Shown: positions 7,420-16,331 of the stretch, in pieces
Position numbering within the stretch: position 1 is the first letter of the stretch
Layout of the letters: each line of letters starts with the position of its first letter
From: JBQKLI01 sp012798975
Lineage (GTDB): Bacteria; Bacillota; Clostridia; Tissierellales; Peptoniphilaceae
Assembly: GCF_052116305.1 (NCBI RefSeq)
Contig: NZ_JBQKLI010000016.1
Span: 1-47,337 of the forward strand
Direction: 5' to 3'
Length of the DNA stretch: 47,337 bases
The notes under the pieces: model-generated
The model's input: the letters and a program-made list of their open reading frames with translations, nothing else
The model's database searches: none
Told to the model about the DNA's origin: nothing
Position numbers and translations under genes: made by a program

Positions 7420-9033
7420 ATGATCATTCTTAAAAATAATCATGGTTTTCCATGGACAAAACGAAACAACATTTACATAAAGGGATATTTCTATAATGAG
7501 AATCGCGAAATTCCTGTAGAAGAAATTTTTTCTCTTATCGAAAAGAATATAGATTCTTTAGAAGATCTTTACCCTAAAATTCGAGGAAATTTTCTCATCG
7601 TCGTAGAAAAAGAGGAAAAGGAATATACAATTCTTGCAGATAAACTTCGTTCTTTTCCTCTACTCTATTCTTTTGACAAAGAATGGATTCTTTCTGATAC
7701 AGCACTCTCTTTAAAAGAAGAACTCGAGAGCAGAGAAATCCTCCTGACTGTAAATCAAGAAGCTTTGAGAGAGTTTAAAATGTGCAGCTTTACCTTGGGC
7801 CATCACACCCTTTATGAAAATATCAGCGGTATAAACTCCTGTTCTGTATTGAACTTAAAAGAAGACGGATCTTCTAAAGAAAAGCGATTCAGAGAAATTT
7901 TTGATTTGTGCGAAGATCATAAGTGTCTTGAAGAAGAAATCGATGAAATTCCTAAGATTTTGGAAAAGATTTTAAAAAGGATTATCGCTACTGCAAAATC
8001 CCGCAACAAACAATTAATCGTCCCCTTAAGCGGGGGACAGGATTCCCGTCTTATTATTCATACATTAGCGCAGTTACAGGCAGAAAATATCCTCTGCTAT
8101 ACTTATGGAACGAAATCCTCCCCTGAAGTGCAGATTTCGAAAAAGATCGCTGAATTCTATAACTATCCATGGAAATTTGTGGAATACACACCTGATAAAT
8201 GGAAAAACTTTATCGCAAGGGATGATTTTAAAGAACTCTTAGCTGCAGCAAATCAGTTTATATCCACTCCCCATATTCAAGAATATATGGCGTTAAAAGA
8301 ACTTCTTCGTCAAGGATATTTGGAAAAAGGAGGCATTATTCTTCCAGGTTTTTCCGGAGATTTTCTTCAAGACAGCAATATCCCGCCTTATTTTATCGTA
8401 GAAGAAAATATTTCATGGAAGAATTTTTACGAAGAAGTCAAAGGCCAATATTTCAGCCATATCCTTTGGGACGAAGATATGAAATCCCATGAGGATGAAA
8501 TAAGAGAACGTATTCGAAAAAAGTCTGAGTTTATCACTTCTTCTCTTCCTTGGCGGGAAGCCTTAAACCGCTATGAACGATTCGGTTTTGAAGACCGTAA
8601 ACCTAAATTTATCGTCAACAGCTGCCGAGTCTATGAACTGTTTGGTTTAGAATGGAGAACACCTCTTTGGAACGAAGAATATTTTCACTTCTGGAAAGGC
8701 GTTCCTGAAAAAAGATACGCCAGAGAGCTTCATTATTTATATACACAAAAATATCAAAAAGAATTACAAGAATACTTAGGATCAGCACCTAAACATCCAG
8801 CTTTGCCAAAAGCTGATCTTACCCACTTTATCAGGAAATATTTCCCTAATGTTTTCCAAAATATAAAACGCAAAAAGAACCACAGAGAACTCCTTAAAAA
8901 ATATAAAGCAGATCCCTACGGCTGGTTCTCGATTTGTGATGATAGAGAATGGGAAAAATATAAAAATAAAGTATATTCCGTAAATTCTATTGTCAGCTTA
9001 AAGACATTGGATACCTTAGGTATCCAATATTAG
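7420..9033 (+). CDS. Asparagine-synthase-like protein lacking the glutaminase Cys
   Basis: A 537-residue relative of AsnB. The N-terminal part retains a class-II glutamine-amidotransferase-like fold (RGNFLIVVEKE, residues 55-65; LRSFPLLYS 76-84), but residue 2 is Ile instead of the catalytic Cys, so it cannot use glutamine in the normal way. The C-terminal ATP-pyrophosphatase domain has an intact PP-loop SGGQDS (204-209). Such proteins adenylate a carboxylate and occur in polysaccharide and peptide-modification pathways. There are no glycan, lasso-peptide or transport genes beside it: it is monocistronic and closed by a 22-bp terminator hairpin. Substrate unknown; true asparagine synthesis is possible only if ammonia-dependent. 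Confidence 0.8.
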   Translation: MIILKNNHGFPWTKRNNIYIKGYFYNENREIPVEEIFSLIEKNIDSLEDLYPKIRGNFLIVVEKEEKEYTILADKLRSFPLLYSFDKEWILSDTALSLKEELESREILLTVNQEALREFKMCSFTLGHHTLYENISGINSCSVLNLKEDGSSKEKRFREIFDLCEDHKCLEEEIDEIPKILEKILKRIIATAKSRNKQLIVPLSGGQDSRLIIHTLAQLQAENILCYTYGTKSSPEVQISKKIAEFYNYPWKFVEYTPDKWKNFIARDDFKELLAAANQFISTPHIQEYMALKELLRQGYLEKGGIILPGFSGDFLQDSNIPPYFIVEENISWKNFYEEVKGQYFSHILWDEDMKSHEDEIRERIRKKSEFITSSLPWREALNRYERFGFEDRKPKFIVNSCRVYELFGLEWRTPLWNEEYFHFWKGVPEKRYARELHYLYTQKYQKELQEYLGSAPKHPALPKADLTHFIRKYFPNVFQNIKRKKNHRELLKKYKADPYGWFSICDDREWEKYKNKVYSVNSIVSLKTLDTLGIQY

Positions 9034-9067
9034 TTTTTAATATCCTTTGTTTCTCAAAATCAGCAAA

Positions 9068-9119
9068 GAAAAGGCCCCTTGAAAAGAGATCAAGTTCTCT
9101 TTTCAAGGGGCCTTTTCTT
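9068..9119 (+). terminator. Very strong intrinsic terminator (22-bp perfect stem)
   Basis: GAAAAGGCCCCTTGAAAAGA+GA (9068-9089) pairs perfectly with 9096-9117, loop TCAAGT. It follows the asparagine-synthase-like gene and is symmetric enough to act on both strands between convergent genes. Confidence 0.9.
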
Positions 9120-9171
9120 CAATTCTATAGCCGGCAAAACAAAAATTATAATAGAAAACAAGCGGAAAATT

Positions 9172-10368
9172 TTATTCTGTCTCATCCATTTCAAAAACTT
9201 CATGATAGTGGTGTTTGTCCACCGTAATAAATGTATAGTAGCGAGGATTGGCTACTATAATTCTATTGTTGATCTCTTCTACAATTTCTTCCGGATCCAT
9301 TTCCATTTTCGGCGACATTTCCACATCGAAAATGACATTCGTTCTATTATAACTTTCTACCATTCTGAAATCATGGATGGATAATCTTTCATCGACTTCT
9401 TTTACAATGCCTTCTATTTTCTCTAAAGCTGCATTAATTTTGGGATCATCCAATATAAGCGGATCCATATGAATTGTCAGCTGTATGCCCAACTCTTCGA
9501 TAATCTCATTTTCGATTCTGTCGCAGAGCTCATGGCTTTTCATTATATCTTCCTTTGCATCTATTTCTGCATGTACCGTGGCAAAAACATGTCCCGGACC
9601 ATAATCATGAACAATTAAATCGTGTATTCCGTGTATTCCTTCATATCCTAATATAAATTCCTTGACCTTGCCTTCATATTCTTCTGAAATCTCTTCCCCG
9701 ACAAGTTTGCTGATCATATCGGATAGAATATCCCATCCGGCTTTAATAATGAGAATACCTACGATTATTCCCATATAACCGTCGAGATTAATACCGATCA
9801 GCGGACTTACAACGAGAGAGATTAAAACAACAGAAGTACTGACTACATCGGCAATACTGTCTGTTGCAGTCGCCTTTACAATATCCGAGTCGATTTTTCT
9901 GCTGATCTTTGTATAGAAGAAATAAAGCCATAGTTTTAATACAATAGATACCAGAAGAATTCCCGCTGTCCGCATCGTAAAAAAGACTTCTTCTGCATTT
10001 CTAATTTTAAAAATCGACTCTAAAACCAGCTGCGCACCTACAAAAATAATCACAACTCCTACCAAGGTTGAAAATAAATATTCCATTCTCGCATGGCCGA
10101 AGGGGTGTTCTTTATCCGCAGGCCTTGAAGACAATTTAAAGCTAACGATCATAATAAGAGAAGATCCGGCATCGGACAAGTTGTTCACCGCATCCGCAAT
10201 AATCGCTACCGACTTTGTCAGCAAGCCTGCAATAAGCTTTATCGAAAACAAAAGCAGATTAATACATATTCCCACACCGCTTGCCAGATTGCCATAAGAA
10301 TTTCTCGTATCGATATTATTTACTTTTTCGGGATTTCTTACAAATTTACTTATTAAAAAATCGATCAT
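9172..10368 (-). CDS. Cation diffusion facilitator (CDF) metal/H+ antiporter
   Basis: Membrane exporter of divalent metals (Zn, Fe, Mn or Co class), 398 residues. The metal-site region DAVNNLSDAGSS (59-70) in helix 2 and HPFGHARMEYLFS (88-100) in the helix 2-3 loop are CDF hallmarks. About six hydrophobic helices precede a long cytosolic domain from about residue 205. That domain carries the usual ferredoxin-like metal-sensing fold plus about 90 extra residues at the C-terminus, longer than the roughly 300-residue typical CDF. The ATG at 10368 is chosen because AAAGGAGAG precedes it; an upstream TTG frame overlaps that site. It is a single gene, and the metal cannot be told from sequence. Confidence 0.9.
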   Translation of the reverse strand: MIDFLISKFVRNPEKVNNIDTRNSYGNLASGVGICINLLLFSIKLIAGLLTKSVAIIADAVNNLSDAGSSLIMIVSFKLSSRPADKEHPFGHARMEYLFSTLVGVVIIFVGAQLVLESIFKIRNAEEVFFTMRTAGILLVSIVLKLWLYFFYTKISRKIDSDIVKATATDSIADVVSTSVVLISLVVSPLIGINLDGYMGIIVGILIIKAGWDILSDMISKLVGEEISEEYEGKVKEFILGYEGIHGIHDLIVHDYGPGHVFATVHAEIDAKEDIMKSHELCDRIENEIIEELGIQLTIHMDPLILDDPKINAALEKIEGIVKEVDERLSIHDFRMVESYNRTNVIFDVEMSPKMEMDPEEIVEEINNRIIVANPRYYTFITVDKHHYHEVFEMDETE

Positions 10369-10412
10369 ACTACTCTCCTTTGAAGACAATATCTAAATTA
10401 TAACACAGAAAA

Positions 10413-10457
10413 AGAAAGGCATAGAATCTTTCAAAAACTAAGATTCTATGCCTTTCA
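10413..10457 (-). terminator. Intrinsic terminator of pdxS
   Basis: A 16-bp stem AAAGGCATAGAATCTT / AAGATTCTATGCCTTT with loop TCAAAAACT, immediately after the pdxS stop. Confidence 0.88.
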
Positions 10458-10461
10458 CAAT

Positions 10462-11316
10462 TTATCTCGCACTCATAATAATTTCAACTTCATCTTCGTT
10501 TAGACCGACCATTGCTTCTCCAAGCCCCTTGGATACTTCTGCAATGACTGCCGGATCCCTATAGTATTCTACCGCTTCTACGATTGCTTTCGCTCTTAAC
10601 ACAGGATCACCTGATTTGAAAATACCGCTTCCTACAAAGATCCCTTCTGCTCCAAGCTGCATCATTAAACAAGCATCCGCCGGTGTTGCCACTCCCCCTG
10701 CTGAAAAGTTCGGTACTGGAAGTTTTCCAGTTTCTCTCACCTCTTTTAGCAATTTGTAAGATACGCCCATGTCTTTGGCTGCATGGTAAAGCTCTTCGCT
10801 TCTAAGACCCTGTACTTTAGAAATTTCTCCTGAAATCTGTCTCATATGGGTTACCGCTTGGGAAACATCTCCGGTTCCAGCCTCTCCCTTTGTGCGGATC
10901 ATCGCAGCACCTTCTTCGATACGTCGTAATGCTTCCCCTAGATTTCTTGCCCCGCATACAAAAGGTACCTTGAAATCGTTTTTATCGATATGTAAAAGAT
11001 TATCCGCAGGAGTCAGAACTTCAGACTCGTCCACCATATCTACTCCTATATGCTCCAGCACTTGTGCTTCCACGAAATGTCCGATACGCACCTTCGCCAT
11101 AACCGGGATAGACACTATTTTCATAATTTCCTCGATCATTTCAGGATCGCTCATTCTAGAAACGCCCCCTGCAGCTCTGATATCAGCTGGTACCCTCTCT
11201 AGAGCCATAACTGCCACCGCTCCTGCTTCCTCGGCAATCTTTGCCTGCTCCACATTGATCACGTCCATAATAACGCCGCCCTTTAAACTCTCTGCCAATT
11301 CTCTATTAAATTCCAT
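10462..11316 (-). CDS. pdxS: Pyridoxal 5'-phosphate synthase, lyase subunit PdxS
   Basis: PdxS condenses ribose-5-phosphate (or ribulose-5-phosphate), glyceraldehyde-3-phosphate and ammonia to PLP. The 284-residue barrel has the family start MEFNRELAESLKGGVIMDV, Asp18, substrate-binding Lys75 in MAKVRIGHFVEAQ, VDESEVLTPAD (95-105) and catalytic Lys143 in IRTKGEAGTG. The ATG at 11316 follows AGGAGG. Normally pdxS is followed by the glutaminase gene pdxT, but here a terminator follows directly and no pdxT is in the window. So ammonia comes from a PdxT encoded elsewhere or is used directly. No PdxR regulator is adjacent. Confidence 0.96.
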   Translation of the reverse strand: MEFNRELAESLKGGVIMDVINVEQAKIAEEAGAVAVMALERVPADIRAAGGVSRMSDPEMIEEIMKIVSIPVMAKVRIGHFVEAQVLEHIGVDMVDESEVLTPADNLLHIDKNDFKVPFVCGARNLGEALRRIEEGAAMIRTKGEAGTGDVSQAVTHMRQISGEISKVQGLRSEELYHAAKDMGVSYKLLKEVRETGKLPVPNFSAGGVATPADACLMMQLGAEGIFVGSGIFKSGDPVLRAKAIVEAVEYYRDPAVIAEVSKGLGEAMVGLNEDEVEIIMSAR

Positions 11317-11421
11317 GTATATCTTCCTCCTAATTTTTATTCTATAATTATCATACTGTGATTCTGATGTTTTTAAAAGTATCATATTTAGAATATTTGA
11401 AGGTATCAGATTAGAAGAAAC

Positions 11422-11462
11422 AAAAAACCGTTTAGAATCATTTTGTTCTAAACGGTTTTTTC
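11422..11462 (-). terminator. Intrinsic terminator of htrA
   Basis: A 16-bp stem AAAAAACCGTTTAGAA (11422-11437) / TTCTAAACGGTTTTTT (11446-11461), touching the htrA stop. Confidence 0.9.
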
Positions 11463-12671
11463 TTATTCAAATTTTAAATCCACAGTTTCCTCTTTATCTC
11501 CTCTAAAGACTTTGACTTTGACTTCATCGCCTTTTTTATGGGTAATAAGAGCTTTTTTAAGCTGATTCATATTTGGTGTTTTATAGTCGTCTATCGATAT
11601 GATAATATCGCCTCTTTGAATCCCAGCCTTACCTGCGGCAGCTTGAGCCTCAACTTCCATAACTACGACTCCTTCATCTACAGGAAGCTCTTGGCCTACA
11701 GCCATTTTATAACGCCGCGCATCGATTCCTGAAATTCCGAGAAGTACGGGTTCATAGGCTCCTGTTTGAACGATCTGTTCTACAATCGGCATAGCAAGAT
11801 TAATCGGTATTGCAAATCCGATTCCTTCCCCTTCGCCGGCTTTCGCCGTATTGATTCCGATCAGTTTTCCTTCTGCATTTAAAAGAGCCCCCCCGCTGTT
11901 TCCCGGGTTGATCGCTGCATCTGTCTGAATAAATCCATCCATCTGCAAGCCGTTTTCCAAAGTTATACTTCTATTAAGACCGGAAATATAGCCTGAAGTC
12001 AATGTAGACTGCAGATCCATTCCTAATGGATTTCCTATAGCAATGGCCTTGTCTCCCACATTTACTTTTTCTGAATCTCCGATTTCTACAGGTGTAAGAC
12101 CTTTTTTATCCGCCTTGATAACAGCAAGGTCTAATGTTGCATCATTCCACAACAGTTCAGCCTTTGCTTTTTCTCCGTCATTAAATACTACTTCGATAGA
12201 ATCTGCCTTTCCATCTCGAACTACATGGGAATTCGTTAAGATATAACCGTCTTCGCTGACAATTACACCGGATCCGATCCCTTCGCTTACAGATTCTCCC
12301 TGCTGGAATAGAATATTTTCTTCCACAGCTAATGTTGTAATCCCCACAACAGATGGCGTTGTTTTTTGAGCTACTGCATTTTCAACATTGGTTTCTCCAT
12401 CCACTTGAATCGTCTGAGCTGCAGGAGAATTTCCAGAAAGGACTCCCGTCCTTTGTCCTCGGTTCATAAAGGCTGCTGTTGCACCGCCTCCTAATAAAGC
12501 CGCCACAAGCATCAATGCGATTACTCGAAGCCAAGGAAATTTTGATTTCTTTTTATAATTTTCATCTCTTACAATCCTTCGGATGTCATTTTCAGATAAT
12601 GAATTCCTGCCTGCTTCCCCTTCGAGAGAATCTCTTGAAATTCTGTTTCGATAATCAAATTCTTCGTTCAT
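11463..12671 (-). CDS. htrA: HtrA/DegP-type membrane-anchored serine protease
   Basis: Surface quality-control protease, 402 residues. A charged cytosolic N-terminus (1-46) is followed by one membrane segment (47-68), a linker, then a trypsin-like domain with catalytic His149 (TNSHVV), Asp181 (ATLDLAVIK) and Ser259 (NPGNSGGALL). One PDZ domain occupies about 305-400. ATG at 12671 follows AAAGGGG. In Bacillus an htrA paralog sits between walJ (yycJ) and rlmH; here those two genes are together at 22092-23369 and htrA is 10 kb away. An inverted repeat 40 bp upstream may be an operator. Confidence 0.94.
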   Translation of the reverse strand: MNEEFDYRNRISRDSLEGEAGRNSLSENDIRRIVRDENYKKKSKFPWLRVIALMLVAALLGGGATAAFMNRGQRTGVLSGNSPAAQTIQVDGETNVENAVAQKTTPSVVGITTLAVEENILFQQGESVSEGIGSGVIVSEDGYILTNSHVVRDGKADSIEVVFNDGEKAKAELLWNDATLDLAVIKADKKGLTPVEIGDSEKVNVGDKAIAIGNPLGMDLQSTLTSGYISGLNRSITLENGLQMDGFIQTDAAINPGNSGGALLNAEGKLIGINTAKAGEGEGIGFAIPINLAMPIVEQIVQTGAYEPVLLGISGIDARRYKMAVGQELPVDEGVVVMEVEAQAAAGKAGIQRGDIIISIDDYKTPNMNQLKKALITHKKGDEVKVKVFRGDKEETVDLKFE

Positions 12672-12710
12672 ACTTTACCCCTTTCTCTATTTATCATTTC
12701 TGAACTTATA

Positions 12711-12730
12711 GTAACAGTAAAATATGTTAC
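12711..12730. promoter_or_regulatory. Inverted repeat upstream of htrA
   Basis: GTAACA - 8 nt - TGTTAC, perfect 6-bp arms, 40-59 bp upstream of the htrA start. It is a possible stress-regulator site. The GTAAC half also appears in the site upstream of the second Crp/Fnr gene (36861-36874), though with different spacing. Confidence 0.35.
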
Positions 12731-12745
12731 GATTATGTTTTCAAA

Positions 12746-12783
12746 AAAACAGCTGTCCAAGATAACTCTTGTTCAGCTGTTTT
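12746..12783 (-). terminator. Intrinsic terminator after flavodiiron gene 1
   Basis: AAAACAGCTG / CAGCTGTTTT with an inner CAAGA/TCTTG stem separated by a 2x2 internal loop. It lies just past the stop of the flavodiiron gene. Confidence 0.8.
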
Positions 12784-12790
12784 CATTCTT

Positions 12791-14002
12791 TTAAGCAGGA
12801 TCTACTTTAGATTTCGCTGCGATTTCTTTTGCTAATTGTCTTAATTCTTCATTTTCTTTATCTGTTAATGCACCCTTTGACTCAACGATGGTTTCGCAAT
12901 TATCGAACTGCTGAGAATCCATGAATTCTTTCAGCCCTTTTACGGCTCCTCCGCTCCATCCAAAGTTTCCGAAAACACCTAAAGCGTGATTTTTGATCTT
13001 ATTCATTCTTAGAATATTTACGAAATTGTCCATATTCGGATAGATACCGTTATTATAGGTACAGCTTCCTAAAACAAGTCCTTTGTACTTCCATACTTCA
13101 GACAATAGATAAGAAGCATGTGTTTTCGATACATCGAATACTTTTACGTTTCGAATGCCTTCTTCTGCTACATAGCGGGCTAATACGTCTGCCATATTTT
13201 CAGTAGTGCCGTACATAGAACCATAGATAATGATCACGCCGCCATCTACTTCCTGAAAAGCCCATTTCGCATAATCGCCGATAATTTTTGCAGGATTTTT
13301 TCTCCATACACAGCCGTGAACAGGACAGATAATGTCGATATCTAATTTCTCTACCTTTTGTAGGGCACGGATCGCCATTTGAGAATACTTTCCTACAATA
13401 TTTGAATAATATCTTCTGTATTCGTCCACAAAGAAATCATAGTTCATCTGATCGTCGAAAATCGTACCGTTTAATGTTCCGTATCCTCCGAAAATATCTT
13501 GTGAGAATAGTACTTTTCCTGTAGATTCATAGGTTACCATAGACTCCGGCCAGTGAACCATCGGTGTCATCGCAAAGTTTAAAACACGCTCCCCAAGCTC
13601 TATCGTGTCCCCTTCTTTTACTACAATAAAGCGGTCATTTCCTGGCGTAAGCTCTAAATAGCTTTCAAGCATTTGTCTTGTTTTTGCGTTTCCGATAAAA
13701 GTAAGATTCGGATATTTTTCCAATACCGGCTTGATACTTCCGGAATGATCCGGCTCAATGTGATTGACTACAAGATAGTCCAAGTCTCTTCCGTCCAGTA
13801 CTTCCTCCAAGCCTTCCATAAAACCGTCTGTTTTGTTCACTCGAACGGTATCTAAAAGACAAGTTTTTTCGTCAAGAATCAAATAAGCATTGTATGCAAC
13901 CCCTTTTGGCAAAGGCCACATATTTTCAAACAAACGGGTATCTCTGTCATTTACACCAAGATAGTAAAGTCCTTCTTGGATTTTCGCGGTCAACGTATTC
14001 AT
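12791..14002 (-). CDS. fprA: Flavodiiron protein (FprA-type O2/NO reductase), copy 1
   Basis: Cytosolic enzyme that reduces O2 to water, or NO to N2O, in anaerobes. Of 403 residues, the N-terminal metallo-beta-lactamase domain has diiron ligands H81-x-E83-x-D85-H86 (NHIEPDHSG), the MVHWPES histidine, the SQDIFGG aspartate and the CPVHGCVWR histidine. The C-terminal flavodoxin domain begins near 255 with the FMN loop YGSMYGTTENMA. No rubredoxin or reductase domain is fused. ATG at 14002 is preferred over a GTG four codons earlier that overlaps the ribosome site. It is a single gene unlinked to the NO-defence cluster that holds copy 2, suggesting separate regulation and perhaps an O2-reducing role. 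Confidence 0.94.
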   Translation of the reverse strand: MNTLTAKIQEGLYYLGVNDRDTRLFENMWPLPKGVAYNAYLILDEKTCLLDTVRVNKTDGFMEGLEEVLDGRDLDYLVVNHIEPDHSGSIKPVLEKYPNLTFIGNAKTRQMLESYLELTPGNDRFIVVKEGDTIELGERVLNFAMTPMVHWPESMVTYESTGKVLFSQDIFGGYGTLNGTIFDDQMNYDFFVDEYRRYYSNIVGKYSQMAIRALQKVEKLDIDIICPVHGCVWRKNPAKIIGDYAKWAFQEVDGGVIIIYGSMYGTTENMADVLARYVAEEGIRNVKVFDVSKTHASYLLSEVWKYKGLVLGSCTYNNGIYPNMDNFVNILRMNKIKNHALGVFGNFGWSGGAVKGLKEFMDSQQFDNCETIVESKGALTDKENEELRQLAKEIAAKSKVDPA

Positions 14003-14089
14003 TATATAATCCACTCCTTTTAATACTTAGTAATCTGCTCCATTATTTATATCTTATCACAGATATATTCTTTTTAATACTAAGAACCT

Positions 14090-14965
14090 TTATAAATCCG
14101 ACTTGCCGTAGCCGTCTAAAAAGAAATACTTTTCTTTCCCTTCTTCATATCCTAAAACCCTTGAAATATCTACATTCTGAGAAGATCGGAAGATGGATTT
14201 TTTTACATTTGCAAAGTCTTCCTCTTCTAAGAATTCTATCAATTTTTTAATTCTTTTTCTCATAGATCCTGTTTTTTTCGCCGCTACCATACAGGCGCAA
14301 TTTAATGGAGTAAGCCCTGTATATTCCATCCATCGTATAATAGACTTTTCTTCTACGAGATAAAGAGGTCTGATAATTTCCATGCCTTCGAAGTTTTGAG
14401 CATGAAGCTTCGGCATCATTGTTTTATAATTTCCTGCACAAAGAACGTTTAAAAGTATCGTTTCTATAACATCGTCGAAATGATGCCCTAGGGCTAGCTT
14501 ATTGCAGCCGAGTTCTTGGGCTTTAGCATATAGAGCACCCCGTCTCATTCTCGCACAGATATAGCAGGGATTATCCTTTGCTATTTCTTCTGCAACGTCG
14601 AATATATTTGCAGGGAAAATTTTCCCTGGGATCTCAAGATGTGCTAGATTCTCCTCTAAAAGTTTCCGGATCTCAGGATGATACCCTGGATCCATTGCGA
14701 TAAATTCCAGTTCAAAATTATTATGTCCATTTTTCTTAAGCTCTTGAAAAAGCTTCGCTAAAAGAAGACTGTCCTTTCCTCCAGAGATGGCTACCGCTAT
14801 TTTATCCCCCTCTTGGATCAGATCGTATTCTTTGATTCCTTTTATAAATTTAGACCAGAGATATTTTCGATACCTTTTTATGAGAGATCTTTCTATTTCC
14901 TTTATATCTTTCAACTCTTCCGTCGGAGTCATCCGTTCGCAGGCATATTCAAATTCTTCTCCCAT
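14090..14965 (-). CDS. ttcA: TtcA-family tRNA thiolation ATPase
   Basis: PP-loop enzyme of the TtcA family, which in E. coli makes 2-thiocytidine in tRNA using an iron-sulfur cluster. The 291-residue product has PP-loop SGGKDS (61-66), the CYIC motif (Cys134, Cys137) and NCAC (Cys223, Cys225), matching the paired cysteines that hold the [4Fe-4S] cluster, plus LGHHFDDVIET (159-169). It is transcribed alone upstream of the flavodiiron gene. Gram-positive members are sometimes of uncertain tRNA target, so the exact modified base is inferred. Confidence 0.85.
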   Translation of the reverse strand: MGEEFEYACERMTPTEELKDIKEIERSLIKRYRKYLWSKFIKGIKEYDLIQEGDKIAVAISGGKDSLLLAKLFQELKKNGHNNFELEFIAMDPGYHPEIRKLLEENLAHLEIPGKIFPANIFDVAEEIAKDNPCYICARMRRGALYAKAQELGCNKLALGHHFDDVIETILLNVLCAGNYKTMMPKLHAQNFEGMEIIRPLYLVEEKSIIRWMEYTGLTPLNCACMVAAKKTGSMRKRIKKLIEFLEEEDFANVKKSIFRSSQNVDISRVLGYEEGKEKYFFLDGYGKSDL

Positions 14966-15076
14966 ACCGCCACTTCCTTTCCTTATTCTAGGGTGTATTA
15001 TATCATATGAAACCTTTGAATTCTCTATTAAAACCCGCTTTTACTACCTTTTGCCGGATACGTCCAGCCCTTTTTC

Positions 15077-15085
15077 TGCTATAAT
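15077..15085 (+). promoter_or_regulatory. Extended -10 promoter for the zinc-ribbon/SH3 gene
   Basis: TGCTATAAT, a perfect extended -10, 32 bp before the start codon. No good -35 is seen at 17 bp, as is common for extended -10 promoters. Similar TGnTATAAT elements occur at 18257-18265 and 44669-44677. Confidence 0.7.
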
Positions 15086-15116
15086 CAATATAATAATTAT
15101 TTTAGGAGGAAAGGTT

Positions 15117-16268
15117 ATGAAATGCAAAATGTGCGGAAACGACGTTCATGACGGGGACAAATTCTGCAAACACTGCGGTCAAAGTGTCTCCAATGATACT
15201 ACCGGAAAATATCACCGCTGCGAAAACTGCGGAGCCTTAATGGATCCAGAGGATGTCTACTGTCTAAACTGCGGAGAAAGAAGAGATCTTGTTCAAAAGA
15301 AGAATACGATTTCTTCTTATCGAAAAACAGAGGAACAACCGGTTCCGTCCCATAAATCTGCTCCAGAAAATAAGGGCACAGGAAAATATATTGCACTGGG
15401 CGTTTTTGGAATCGCAGCACTGATACTTCTTTTCGTTGGATGGAATTATTACAGCTATCATTCAAAATTGGATCAGGCGGATCGTCTCTTTAACGGCGGA
15501 GAATACGCCTTAGCTCAAGACGCTTATCAGCAGCTGGCCGATAAAGATGCAAAACCGGAGGTTCTTCGAAAATTAAAAGAGTCCAAGGCTTATTCTCAGG
15601 CTCAAAGCAATTACGACAACGCCCTCAACAGTATTCAAAAGGGACAGTACCAGCAGGCGTTGGAGCTTTTAGCAGCCATTCCCGAAGAAGCAAAAGAGAT
15701 AAAAACTTTAGCCAATGAAGAAATCGGGAAAATGGAAACGGCTGTGTTGGAATTTGCCAAGTCTTCTATTGAAGATATGGACTACAGTTCCGCAGAAAAA
15801 GTTCTGACTGCTTATGCCGCACAAGATCCGAACAATGAAGAAATAAAGAAAGCAAAAGAGGATTTATCTGCCGCTAAGAACAAGAGTCAAACCGCTGCTT
15901 CTGGAAAGGAAAATACAAATCAAGCTCTCTCTTCCAGCCAGACAGACCAATCTCGTAAAACGGCAGAGCAGAAAGCTGCTGCATCTCAAGCAAGAGGTGT
16001 ACAAGATGCTGCATACTCTCAAGCCTATCTAAACGGACTGATCGGCTTGAATACTACAGTTACCAGCGCTAAAGCTAATCTTAGAAGCGCTCCGGATATT
16101 AACGCATCGGTAATTACCTATGTCTCTAGAGGCGCCGAAGTATATATTTATGATATTGTACCGGACGGAACGGAAAGAATCTGGTGCCGTGCAGTTGTTA
16201 CAAGTATTGTTACAGGAAACACTTATGACGCATGGATCTCCAGCAGAAATTTAGATTACTCCTTATAA
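15117..16268 (+). CDS. Membrane protein with two zinc ribbons, coiled repeats and SH3b domain
   Basis: A 383-residue protein of unknown role. The N-terminus holds two zinc ribbons (C3-x2-C6...C17-x2-C20 and C35-x2-C38...C49-x2-C52). Next come a polar linker, one membrane helix (about 85-107, KYIALGVFGIAALILLFVGW), TPR-like helical repeats rich in Ala/Gln/Lys (about 110-290), and a C-terminal bacterial SH3 domain (AKANLRSAPDINASVITYV..., about 310-383). With the ribbons inside, the SH3 part would face the cell wall. Such architectures are common in Firmicutes and may link the envelope to the cytosol. The ATG at 15117 follows AGGAGGAAAGG and an extended -10 promoter. Confidence 0.8.
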   Translation: MKCKMCGNDVHDGDKFCKHCGQSVSNDTTGKYHRCENCGALMDPEDVYCLNCGERRDLVQKKNTISSYRKTEEQPVPSHKSAPENKGTGKYIALGVFGIAALILLFVGWNYYSYHSKLDQADRLFNGGEYALAQDAYQQLADKDAKPEVLRKLKESKAYSQAQSNYDNALNSIQKGQYQQALELLAAIPEEAKEIKTLANEEIGKMETAVLEFAKSSIEDMDYSSAEKVLTAYAAQDPNNEEIKKAKEDLSAAKNKSQTAASGKENTNQALSSSQTDQSRKTAEQKAAASQARGVQDAAYSQAYLNGLIGLNTTVTSAKANLRSAPDINASVITYVSRGAEVYIYDIVPDGTERIWCRAVVTSIVTGNTYDAWISSRNLDYSL

Positions 16269-16298
16269 GAAAAGCTGATGAATCTCATCAGCTTTTTA
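16269..16298 (+). terminator. Terminator between SH3 protein and PfkB-type kinase gene
   Basis: AAAAGCTGATGA / TCATCAGCTTTTT, loop ATC. The next gene starts only about 35 bp later, so either read-through occurs or a promoter overlaps this element. Confidence 0.82.
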
Positions 16299-16331
16299 AC
16301 CTTTAAAAGATCATTTAAAAAGAGGAATATT

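Noticed and set aside
7036..9033. Lasso-peptide cluster around the AsnB-like protein
   Set aside because: No precursor peptide frame, no RRE/transglutaminase-type protease and no transporter next to it.
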